Shown piece by piece: positions 53,956-61,865 of a stretch of 64,000 bases of DNA. The position numbers were made by a program, and so were the translations under genes. Each line of letters opens with the position of its first letter. Positions within the stretch are counted from its first letter, which is position 1. Location: positions 1 to 64,000 of the forward strand of contig JABCSY010000005.1 in NCBI GenBank assembly GCA_018238625.1, in the 5' to 3' direction. The notes under the pieces were generated by a model, which did no database searches, had not been told where the DNA came from, and worked only from the letters and a program-made list of their open reading frames with translations. The DNA comes from Promethearchaeota archaeon (GTDB lineage: Archaea; Asgardarchaeota; Lokiarchaeia; Sigyniarchaeales; SOKP01).

Positions 53956-55314
53956 ATGAATAAAGCAAAATGTGTAAAAATTAGCTTATTACTGACAGCA
54001 TTATCACTATCGATATGCATTCCCATGTTTGCCATATCTGTAACCGCGAAGAAACAAGTATATACTCGCAACATTCCTGTTTACATCAATGACGCCGTTC
54101 CTGGTTGTTCTTGGGCAGAATGGAGCGTAGAACCATGGCTAAAAGGTTCTGGTACCGAAGAAGATCCCTACATGATTAAAGACTTAGTCATTGAGGTAAG
54201 TGGATTTCAATTTGCCATGATGATTCAAGACTCAGATGCGTATTTCAAAATAATGAAGTGTACTTTTAGTAATGGCGGTATAGTAGGAGAAAGATCTGCA
54301 GGATTCATTTTAATCAACACTCAAAATGGTGTCATCTTCAAGAACAACTTTATTGGTAACGATGGAGCGGGAATCGCCGTAATTGGGTCGTTACATAACG
54401 TGATCCAAAAAAACCTCTGTAGCGAAAATGGAGTTGGGATTTACATCGAATGGGGTATGTTTACTACTATTAAACAAAACGATTGTAAGAATAATTTTGA
54501 TTCAGGAATTGTTATTGCATCAGCCCACAAAAACGTAATAGAGAAGAACGACTGCTTTGAAAACGCTAACGCTGGTATTGCATTAATAAATGTGGGCGAA
54601 CCAGATCATTCCCCCAAAGACAACATCATTTACAAGAATAACCTTGAAAACAATCTACTTGGAATTTATTCATCTGACGCGGATATGAACGATGTCTTGA
54701 GAAACACGATTGCAGAAAACTTCTATGGAATCTCGTTTGGCCTTGGATCCGAAGGAAATACCGTGTACCACAATAATTTCATAGATAACGACAACCAGGC
54801 AATTGATTTTCAACCAACCGCGAACAATTGGCATCACCCCTACATGCTCGAAGGAAATTTCTGGTCGGACGCTCCTTTTGGATACGACTTATATCCGATC
54901 GTAGAAGAAAACGGTTGGGAAGTTATGACTCCTATCGAAGAAGAGATTTTAGATCCTTTACTACCTAATCGATTAGGAGGAGATCGCATAGTAATCGCGA
55001 GCGAGACGAGTTATATCCGTTATGGGGTCTTGCAATTGTTTTCAGAAAGAGTCGAAGGAGAAGCGTACCCTCCATACACGGTTCGGATCAATGGAGAAGA
55101 AGTTCTAGATTCTGTATGGCTCTTCAAAGAAGAAACTGATTATGGAGAACCAGGTTTGATGCAATTATACTACATAAAAATACCTCCATATTATCTAACT
55201 GAGGTAATGGGACTTACTCTTGGATATCACGAATATTTAGTGGAAATAAGTTGGTATAATAGCGGGGAACTGCAAGTAGCAAGCTTTACTACAGGTTTCA
55301 CCTTAATTGAATAA
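53956..55314 (+). CDS. Secreted beta-helix protein (NosD-like) with C-terminal sandwich domain
   Basis: The 452-residue protein has a signal peptide (about 8-28), the entry module DAVPGCSWAEWSVEPW and GTEEDPYMIKD near 45-75, ~9 beta-helix rungs to about 300 ending with ANNWHHPYMLEGNFWSD, a typical NosD end motif. A C-terminal beta-sandwich-like region of ~110 residues follows. Unlike the 37-43 kb paralogues it has no C-terminal membrane anchor, so it is probably released or bound non-covalently. Confidence 0.82.
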   Translation: MNKAKCVKISLLLTALSLSICIPMFAISVTAKKQVYTRNIPVYINDAVPGCSWAEWSVEPWLKGSGTEEDPYMIKDLVIEVSGFQFAMMIQDSDAYFKIMKCTFSNGGIVGERSAGFILINTQNGVIFKNNFIGNDGAGIAVIGSLHNVIQKNLCSENGVGIYIEWGMFTTIKQNDCKNNFDSGIVIASAHKNVIEKNDCFENANAGIALINVGEPDHSPKDNIIYKNNLENNLLGIYSSDADMNDVLRNTIAENFYGISFGLGSEGNTVYHNNFIDNDNQAIDFQPTANNWHHPYMLEGNFWSDAPFGYDLYPIVEENGWEVMTPIEEEILDPLLPNRLGGDRIVIASETSYIRYGVLQLFSERVEGEAYPPYTVRINGEEVLDSVWLFKEETDYGEPGLMQLYYIKIPPYYLTEVMGLTLGYHEYLVEISWYNSGELQVASFTTGFTLIE

Positions 55315-55340
55315 CGGTCTTCACGGCCGCTTTTTTTTTT
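55315..55340 (+). terminator. Hairpin plus T-run terminator
   Basis: CGGTC and GGCCG pair (one G-T wobble) around a five-base loop, followed by C and ten T residues, immediately after the TAA of the secreted beta-helix gene. Confidence 0.55.
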
Positions 55341-55400
55341 CATATATTTCCAAAAATCTAAGTATTATAGGAATAAGAAAATTTAAATCTCTATTTCTAA

Positions 55401-55529
55401 TTAAGTAGCATCACTTAACGGTTTTAGATTTACTGCAACTTCAATTCCCTTATTTAAACCTAATTTTTCTAAAGATCTTATTATTCTAATTTTGAACGAT
55501 TTCTGTTTAATTTCGATGAGAACTACCAT
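55401..55529 (-). CDS. Short AbrB-like ORF, possibly a remnant
   Basis: A 42-residue frame (ATG at 55527-55529, TAA at 55401-55403) reads VLIEIKQKSFKIRIIRSLEK, then LGLNKGIEVAVNL, which resembles the swapped-hairpin AbrB/SpoVT fold (R-I-x-I-P...LGLxxGxEVxV) of antitoxins. The usual proline after the first strand is missing. It may be a decayed antitoxin; no toxin is beside it. Confidence 0.35.
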   Translation of the reverse strand: MVVLIEIKQKSFKIRIIRSLEKLGLNKGIEVAVNLKPLSDAT

Positions 55530-55607
55530 GAACTACCATGGGAGATACGAAAAAAACTATAATATTTTTTTTGTATAATTTATCAAGGATCAAAATTTCC
55601 TATCAAT

Positions 55608-56240
55608 ATGCCTTATACTTATTTAGGACCCGCATATCGTATCGAATCTGAACGTTTAGTTATTAGGTGCTATAATCCTAAAGATGCGCTTCACTTACAA
55701 AAAGCAATCCAAGAAAGTCTTGAACATCTTCGACCGTGGATGCCATGGGTAAGAGACGAACCCGAAGAATTGAAGGTTAAGATAGAACGCCTTAGATTGT
55801 TCCGTGCCGATTTTGATTTAAGTAAAAATTATGTGTACGGCGTTTTCGATCCTAACGAGACTGAATTAGTGGGAGGGACCGGACTCCATCCCAGAGTTGG
55901 ACTAAACGCGTTTGAAATTGGGTATTGGATTCATGTGAACCATATCAATAAAGGATATGCTACAGAGATCTCTGCTGCTCTCACTAAAGTAGCATTTGAG
56001 GTAGAAAACGTAAAGCGAGTAGAAATTCACTGTGATCCAGACAATATAAAAAGTGCAGCAATTCCAAAAAAATTAGGATATGTATATGAAGCCACTTTAC
56101 GAGGTAGAACTGAAACAATTGAGGGGGTGCCATCAGATTCAATGATATGGTTGATATTGAGGGAGGAATACTTAAAATCTCCTGCTGCTAAAGCGAAAAT
56201 AGTAGCTTATGACGTATTCGGTAATCTAATTATCTCATAA
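55608..56240 (+). CDS. GNAT acetyltransferase of the RimJ/RimL type
   Basis: The 210-residue protein has SERLVIRCYNPKDA near 13-26, EIGYWIHVNHINKGYATEI near 104-122 with the acetyl-CoA loop, and IHCDPDNIKSAAIPKKLGY near 145-163, the pattern of RimJ/RimL-like ribosomal protein or small-molecule acetyltransferases. The C-terminus extends ~25 residues beyond the fold. Substrate unknown. Confidence 0.87.
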   Translation: MPYTYLGPAYRIESERLVIRCYNPKDALHLQKAIQESLEHLRPWMPWVRDEPEELKVKIERLRLFRADFDLSKNYVYGVFDPNETELVGGTGLHPRVGLNAFEIGYWIHVNHINKGYATEISAALTKVAFEVENVKRVEIHCDPDNIKSAAIPKKLGYVYEATLRGRTETIEGVPSDSMIWLILREEYLKSPAAKAKIVAYDVFGNLIIS

Positions 56241-56479
56241 TATAATAATTTCTTGTGAAGTTCGAGCTTTAGCTCATTTTCTTAATAGTGTTTTCATACT
56301 TTTTAGTACTATAATCATCAAATTTGACGAATCTTTGATCATATATCAAGACATTTAGGAGTCTGACATATAAAGATTGGACTCCTTTAACAATTTAAAA
56401 TGATGTAATGAAAAAGTATTATAATTTACTATCAAGTAAAACTATAATTTGCAATAAAAAATAAACATTAAAAATTTTG

Positions 56480-57871
56480 ATGAATAACATGAATGAAACT
56501 ATTTTACAAAATTTCGAACAAGAAACAATAGATGAACGTAAGTCGAATTATTTTCAAATAGATTTTCTGAAAGCATTAATGATTTTCTTAGTAATCTTCG
56601 ATCATTTCGTAGCTTGGACGATTAAAAGTGAAATTGGTGTCGCATTATGGGAACGGATTTCTATTCCAGTATTTTTGGTGGTCATGGGGTTTAACATGGG
56701 ATTATCGTTTAAAGGAAAGGAGAATTTATCATTAAAAGAATTATATTCCTGGAGTTATTTCAAGAAAAAATTCTTACGCTTTGTTGTTCCTTTTCTTATT
56801 TTGTACGCAGTGTCAACGTTTATTGGTTTGTTTATGTATGGATTCGATTTTATAGCAATGTATGATAATCAATATTACCCGAATCACGGTATTATTAACT
56901 TGTTTTATTTGATAATGCCTTTTTGGGGACCAGGTAATTGGTTCATTCCCGTTTTACTTCAATCAATTCTGGTCATACCATTACTATATTGGGGATTTAC
57001 TAAAAAACCTGTACTGACGTTAATACTAACCTTTATCGTTGAAATTGCTATGCAAATTACAGTATTTTTCTTTATTGGAGATATCTATATTGGAGGGATA
57101 ATATCTTGGGAAAAAGTACATATCTTATCATTGTTTATGAATAGTATCTTATTCTATATTTCTGCAGTCGGTTTGGGTATGTGGTTTTCTTTTGGTCATA
57201 AACTTACAATTAAAAGAAATTGGTTTATGTGGATAATATCTTCAATTAGCTTAGTATATATTATAGCTTACCAATTTTTAAACTTACGATTGAGGCTCGA
57301 TGGTATTCCACTTTTAAGAGGTGATTATCATTTCTTAGTTTTTCCTTATTCTGCTATGCTTGTTTTGCTAGCACTCCGGTTTTTACCCCAAAAATCTGAC
57401 TGGCGTATTTCAAAGTCTATCTCTTTGATTGGTAAATCGACATATCACATATTGCTAACCCAAATCCTAGGATATGGGATGATTACTGCTTGGTGGGGGA
57501 CTCACTACGGAATGGACGTCCCTTTCAATCCCTTTGACTTAATAGATTTAGTAACGCTATGGATTATCTTTATTGGTTTTGGTATACTCTGGTATAAAAT
57601 TGATCGTCAAGAAGATCTAATTAGAAGAATTTTGTATTATTTCAACTTTTTCATTGTGTTTGTTTCAATGCTTTTTTTATCTTTCTGGATGCAAGGCTTC
57701 TGGGTGCCAATACCTCTTATGATCATTAATATCTACGCAATCGCAGCTTTGATTATTCATTATGTCATTAAAAAATCGTTAACTACACCTATACTAAGCG
57801 TGTGTACGGGATTTCTCGTGATAAACTTTATTTTGGTGATCCTTCAAGTCGGAGTTACTTTACCAAGCTAA
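56480..57871 (+). CDS. Acyltransferase family 3-like integral membrane protein
   Basis: I start at ATG 56480 (about 463 residues). After a short cytoplasmic tail, about 12 hydrophobic segments follow, the first with QIDFLKALMIFLVIFDHF near 26-43, matching the AT3/OafA start where a conserved His-containing helix sits. Such enzymes O-acylate surface sugars or lipids using cytoplasmic acyl donors. FWGPGNWFIPVLL near 148-160 fits the same family. The acceptor is likely a cell-surface glycan. Confidence 0.75.
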   Translation: MNNMNETILQNFEQETIDERKSNYFQIDFLKALMIFLVIFDHFVAWTIKSEIGVALWERISIPVFLVVMGFNMGLSFKGKENLSLKELYSWSYFKKKFLRFVVPFLILYAVSTFIGLFMYGFDFIAMYDNQYYPNHGIINLFYLIMPFWGPGNWFIPVLLQSILVIPLLYWGFTKKPVLTLILTFIVEIAMQITVFFFIGDIYIGGIISWEKVHILSLFMNSILFYISAVGLGMWFSFGHKLTIKRNWFMWIISSISLVYIIAYQFLNLRLRLDGIPLLRGDYHFLVFPYSAMLVLLALRFLPQKSDWRISKSISLIGKSTYHILLTQILGYGMITAWWGTHYGMDVPFNPFDLIDLVTLWIIFIGFGILWYKIDRQEDLIRRILYYFNFFIVFVSMLFLSFWMQGFWVPIPLMIINIYAIAALIIHYVIKKSLTTPILSVCTGFLVINFILVILQVGVTLPS

Positions 57872-57999
57872 TTACTTTTCAATAAATTCTCTCTTTTTTT
57901 TTGTTTCTTTATTTTTAAAATCGAGTGAAATCTAAAAGATTTGAAAGATCAATGATGCAATCTTTTGTTGAGATTAGACGACTTCCTTATAAAGATAGC

Positions 58000-58269
58000 T
58001 TATAGCTTTCTCAACTTTTTAATTTTTTCTTTATTGATTCGTCTTATATCCTTCTTTAACTTTAAAATGGAAGCATTCAACTCCATTCTTTTTACCTTTA
58101 ATGAAGAAATGTTTGAGTTATAAATTTTTTTTGATTCATGTTTTATTCGTTGTTCGATTTGGTTTAATTCCTTATGCTTTGCTGCTAGTTTTGACTCTAA
58201 TCCTTTTAACTTTTTATGGTATTCAGCCTGAATTTTATTAACCAAATTGGATTTTGAGGAATCAGTCAT
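58000..58269 (-). CDS. Small lysine-rich coiled-coil protein B
   Basis: The 89-residue protein aligns without gaps to the protein at 47794-48063, with shared KKLKGLESKLAAKHKEL, IKHESKK, ELNASILKLKK and INKEKIKKLRKL. Both are single helices with heptad periodicity. Conservation of length and of both ends across diverged copies argues for real, selected genes. Function unknown. Confidence 0.7.
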   Translation of the reverse strand: MTDSSKSNLVNKIQAEYHKKLKGLESKLAAKHKELNQIEQRIKHESKKIYNSNISSLKVKRMELNASILKLKKDIRRINKEKIKKLRKL

Positions 58270-58334
58270 AATGCAAACCGAATTTCAATTTAACTTTAGT
58301 AAAAGATTTTCATAAATTAATTTAGGATTATTAT

Positions 58335-58382
58335 AAATATAGAATTTTCTAAATATAGTATTTTCTAAATATAGAATTTTCT
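58335..58382 (+). repeat. Three tandem 16-bp repeats
   Basis: AAATATAGAATTTTCT occurs at 58335, with one change at 58351, and exactly again at 58367. It lies in a 440-bp non-coding gap upstream of the coiled-coil gene B. Confidence 0.85.
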
Positions 58383-58487
58383 TTAAAAGGTTGGAAATTG
58401 ATGTGAAGTAATGTAATCAGGTTTGGTTGACATCTTAATTAATTTCTATCGTCTAATCTATAATATTAATCCAATATTAAGTGTGTG

Positions 58488-58525
58488 GAGATGATTAGCG
58501 CTAGATTAGGTGATGCTAATATCTC
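58488..58525 (+). other. Inverted repeat in a non-coding gap
   Basis: GAGATGATTAGC and GCTAATATCTC form an 11-bp stem with one bulged base around a 15-base loop. The gap 58270-58710 has no gene; this hairpin and the 16-bp repeats are the only structure I see. Confidence 0.4.
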
Positions 58526-58710
58526 TTCAAAATGAAAAGAACCACTATAAGATCCTTTTTCTACATAAGTAAAAGGGCACAAAAAATGGAGAAGCTCTGA
58601 ATTGGAGCTAAGAATAGCTAATGTGGGAGAAAAAATTGATCAATTTTATTCTAAAAAAAGTCAAAATTAGGAGAAATCTGCTTGGTTTTTTATCTTAAAA
58701 AATAATAAAT

Positions 58711-59175
58711 TTACTTCTTTTCTTTAATTAAATCATCTCCTAAGAACTTATGAACGAATTCAAGAGCACTTTTGTTATCCTCCCAGGTGAGTAAATCCAT
58801 AGCTTCTTCGTATTTACACCATTTCCAACGGTCGTGTTCAATAAGATCAATTTGAGGTGGACCTGGTTCATTTAGCTTAGCAATAAAAAGATATTCAGGG
58901 ATTTCTTTAGTGTCCTCCGGATAGATGTCTTTCCATTTATCTTGCATTGGGATTATGTAAGATATGTCTGTTTTAATTAGTGTAAAAGATTTATAGCCCG
59001 TTTCTTCGAATAACTCTCTTTTGGCGCCTTCAGAGATAGTTTCGTTACCTTCAGGGGCTCCAGTAACTCCTTGCCAAACGCCCCCTCGGCTTATTAATCT
59101 TTTTAGCATTAAATACTCCCAACCATTGGGGGTTTTTCTAACGGGATAGACTAACACCTGTATAGGAATTCTCAT
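58711..59175 (-). CDS. Nudix hydrolase
   Basis: I start at ATG 59175 (MRIPIQVLV; 154 residues). The Nudix box is complete: G-x5-E-x7-REL-x-EE-x-G in GAPEGNETISEGAKRELFEE followed by TG, near 40-61. The protein resembles dihydroneopterin triphosphate or diadenosine polyphosphate type Nudix enzymes in size. It removes a nucleoside-diphosphate-linked group; substrate open. It lies 14 bp after the EamA transporter gene and is probably co-transcribed. Confidence 0.9.
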   Translation of the reverse strand: MRIPIQVLVYPVRKTPNGWEYLMLKRLISRGGVWQGVTGAPEGNETISEGAKRELFEETGYKSFTLIKTDISYIIPMQDKWKDIYPEDTKEIPEYLFIAKLNEPGPPQIDLIEHDRWKWCKYEEAMDLLTWEDNKSALEFVHKFLGDDLIKEKK

Positions 59176-59204
59176 TTTTTTCACTAACACTTATATTATT
59201 ATTT

Positions 59205-60200
59205 TTATACTCGAGCTGTTTTACGATTTACCAAAATAATTCCTACTATAACTAATAATAAAGCAAATGGATAAACAAAAACATCGAACTGTTCTTGTAA
59301 AAATAAAGCAGAAAATAATACTCCAAATAAGGGAACCAACGCTTGAAATATTGCCGCTCTACTAGCATTTAAACGTTTAACACCTTCTAAGTAGAATGTG
59401 TACGCTACGATCGTAGAAAGAAATGCGAGATACGAGATACCAATCCACACTCGAGGGGGAATGGTTAAGTAAGTTGCTGGAATTATGAATTCTGGATTAA
59501 TAATTAATGCTATAGGAGTAGTTATCAAAAATCCAAATAAAGAAATCCAAGTCATGATCCAGATAGAGCTTGGTTGATAGGATTCAGCGTTTTCGCGAGT
59601 TTTATTTAGGAAAAATCGAGAAATTACCGTATAAATTGCGTAAGCCAATGCTGCTAATAGTATCATAATATCCCCAAGAATTCGATTCTCAACATTTACA
59701 TTCGGAGAAAACCCCACAACAATGGTTACTGCTGTGAATGCTAATAACGAGCCAAACATCTTTCGCCACGCAAATCGCTCAGTTTTTAAGAAAGAACTTG
59801 AAAGAATAACCACCCAAACTGCGTTTGTTGCGATCATAATACTCGCATCACTAGCACTGGTAAGTAACTCCCCTGTTAAATAACCCGCTTGATAGATTGT
59901 CACTGATAATAATCCCATTATAGCTAAAATCTTCCAGTGCTCTTTAGCGAACTTCCAATTTAAAGTTCCTTCCTTAAATCTAAGAATAAGAAAAAAACAT
60001 ATGACAGCTAGGAAATATCGAATCACTGCAATCATAAAGGGAGGGATAGTCGCTCCTCCAACTTCTTCTGAGACTAACCATCTCCCTAATGGCCACGAGC
60101 CCCCCCAAATAATAGAAGTTACGATCATTAATATATATGCAACGATTTCCTGCTTTCTATTAGCATCGGGGGTCGAATCCACCTTTTTTTCACTCCTCAA
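59205..60200 (-). CDS. EamA/DMT family transporter
   Basis: The 331-residue protein has ten transmembrane helices in two EamA repeats; the first repeat begins SIIWGGSWPLGRWL near 38-51 and the second LAALAYAIYTVISRFFL near 183. The length and layout are those of drug/metabolite transporters. It starts at TTG just after a GAGGAG-like sequence. Exported substrate unknown; amino acids or metabolites are usual in the family. Confidence 0.9.
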   Translation of the reverse strand: MRSEKKVDSTPDANRKQEIVAYILMIVTSIIWGGSWPLGRWLVSEEVGGATIPPFMIAVIRYFLAVICFFLILRFKEGTLNWKFAKEHWKILAIMGLLSVTIYQAGYLTGELLTSASDASIMIATNAVWVVILSSSFLKTERFAWRKMFGSLLAFTAVTIVVGFSPNVNVENRILGDIMILLAALAYAIYTVISRFFLNKTRENAESYQPSSIWIMTWISLFGFLITTPIALIINPEFIIPATYLTIPPRVWIGISYLAFLSTIVAYTFYLEGVKRLNASRAAIFQALVPLFGVLFSALFLQEQFDVFVYPFALLLVIVGIILVNRKTARV

Positions 60201-60284
60201 TGTGATAGTTTATAACTATAATTATGATAAAATAAAGTTTTAGTTAAATTGAAATTAAAAGAAAGCATCCTAAAATAGATAATT

Positions 60285-61031
60285 ATGGTTGCTAAAATTG
60301 TAGACGATTTTTACATCAGAAAGAAATCGAAATTCATGAGAAGTTTTAACGAACGTTTAGCCGTAGTAAATGAAGAACTTCGCAAGAAATTTGATGACAA
60401 GAAGTCTGAAGAACTTATGAGTCAAATGAAAGCGGAATTCGAGAAAATTTTACCGGATATTCCCTATATTGGTGGGCAAAAAAACCCTACTACTTTAGTA
60501 CTCGTTAAATGCGTGTCTGATCTCGCAATATTTCGCATATTAGAGAAAATAGGATTTTCGTTCAAAGAAATAGGGGAGTTTCATTACAATTATGTAATGG
60601 CGGCCCTTAAACTTAGAAAAGAAGCTTTAGAAAAGGCGGGTAGAGATCCATCGCAATACCCTTTCGATCCCGTATACATGGATTACCAAAAAAAATTAAC
60701 TGAAGAAACCCAAATGAAGCTCTATCCAGACGATTGGGTAATGGATTTCATAGAGAGAGAGGGAGATTCTTTTGAATGGGGTTGGGACATTACGGAGTGT
60801 GGAGTACAAAAAGCATTCAAAAAGCTGGGTGATGAGAAATACCTTCCATTCATTTGTTTAGGAGACCACTATGAAGCTGAAGGTTTAGGATTTGGCTTTT
60901 CTCGTACTCAAGCTCTTGGATTTGGTGCTCCGTTCTGTACGCATAGGTTTGTAAAAAATTACAAAACGCCTAGTGCTTGGCCACCTTATGATTTGGAAGA
61001 ATTTGATTCTAAATATTTTCAAGAAAAATAA
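60285..61031 (+). CDS. L-2-amino-thiazoline-4-carboxylic acid hydrolase family protein
   Basis: The 248-residue protein matches the ATC hydrolase family: LPDIPYIGGQKNP near 55-67, then WGWDITECGVQKAFKKLGDE near 165-184 with the conserved cysteine, and GFGFSRTQALGFGAPFCTHRF near 209-229. ATC hydrolase opens a thiazoline ring on the way to cysteine, but most family members are uncharacterised. It is divergent from the EamA transporter gene. Exact substrate should not be assumed. Confidence 0.8.
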   Translation: MVAKIVDDFYIRKKSKFMRSFNERLAVVNEELRKKFDDKKSEELMSQMKAEFEKILPDIPYIGGQKNPTTLVLVKCVSDLAIFRILEKIGFSFKEIGEFHYNYVMAALKLRKEALEKAGRDPSQYPFDPVYMDYQKKLTEETQMKLYPDDWVMDFIEREGDSFEWGWDITECGVQKAFKKLGDEKYLPFICLGDHYEAEGLGFGFSRTQALGFGAPFCTHRFVKNYKTPSAWPPYDLEEFDSKYFQEK

Positions 61032-61053
61032 TAACAATTTCTTTTTTTAACGA

Positions 61054-61075
61054 TCGTGAAAGTGTGCTTTCACGA
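61054..61075 (+). terminator. Perfect hairpin after the ATC hydrolase gene
   Basis: TCGTGAAAG-TGTG-CTTTCACGA is a perfect 9-bp stem 22 bp after the stop codon, preceded by a run of seven T residues. It could be a terminator, an RNA stability element, or a symmetric protein site. Confidence 0.4.
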
Positions 61076-61194
61076 ACTGTTGTTGTAGAAACTTCTATTG
61101 ATAATTTAAAGCAACATTAGAAAATTAATCAAAATGTAAACTTTAATTAAATATTGTCATAAATAAATGAAATGCTTTTTTAGATTAATCTAAA

Positions 61195-61395
61195 TCTTTT
61201 TTATTATACTTAGAAATTTCATAAGAAAGTTCCGACAAAAAACTAACTATGTTATTTAGGCGTTTTAAGTGTTAAATTAATTGTTCTATTGTTATATTTA
61301 CAGAGTTCAGTAATCCGACTTATTTTTAATTTTTGTGTGTAAAATCTTTTCCCATTTGTCGTAGGACATTTTAGAAAACCCGCAGAGATCCTTAA
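61195..61395 (-). pseudogene. Possible decayed small gene
   Basis: On the minus strand, coding-like pieces lie in changing frames: KDLCGFSKMSYDKWEKILHT up to a stop, then TELCKYNNRTINLTLK, then RLNNIVSFLSELSYEISKYN with KKDLD and TAA at 61195-61197. This could be a broken small helical protein. The rest of 61032-61465 has only the hairpin and promoter-like sequence. Confidence 0.25.
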
Positions 61396-61465
61396 CTTTT
61401 TAAATAAGTTCTATAACTATTACTGTAGTTTAAAATTTTTTGTAAAATTTCAATCGAGGAGACGC

Positions 61466-61717
61466 ATGTTTCTAAATTTTAACGTTGAAAGGGTTCAAAT
61501 TGAGGAATTCAAACACCAACTACAGTGGTTTGAAAACGAATTTGACGAAATATTTCAAAACAATTCTGTTAAACTCACTGAATACGAGAAAAATTTAGCT
61601 AATGCGCTGTTGAATAAGTTATCCGAGTCAATTAATCAATGTAAGGACGAAAAGCTTCTCTACGATTTAGTTTCGACCCTCAATTCTATCGAAAAAAAGC
61701 ACCCTGAGTTGTTTTAG
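61466..61717 (+). CDS. Small helical protein of unknown function, 83 residues
   Basis: ATG 61466 follows CGAGGAGACGC, a strong Shine-Dalgarno. The protein is acidic and nearly all helical (QIEEFKHQLQWFENEFDEIF, then LTEYEKNLANALLNKL), probably a small helical bundle. No family recognised. A T-rich end follows. Confidence 0.6.
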   Translation: MFLNFNVERVQIEEFKHQLQWFENEFDEIFQNNSVKLTEYEKNLANALLNKLSESINQCKDEKLLYDLVSTLNSIEKKHPELF

Positions 61718-61865
61718 GCTTTTTTTTGCTTATTATCTAATTTTGTATAAGTATTATTTCGCTATATATTTTTGATTTGTAAAAATTTGGTCCTTATTGT
61801 TTTTTATTTATTTACGTAAATGTTATTGTAACCAAAAAAATAAATTTTGGTCAAAGTGAAATCTA

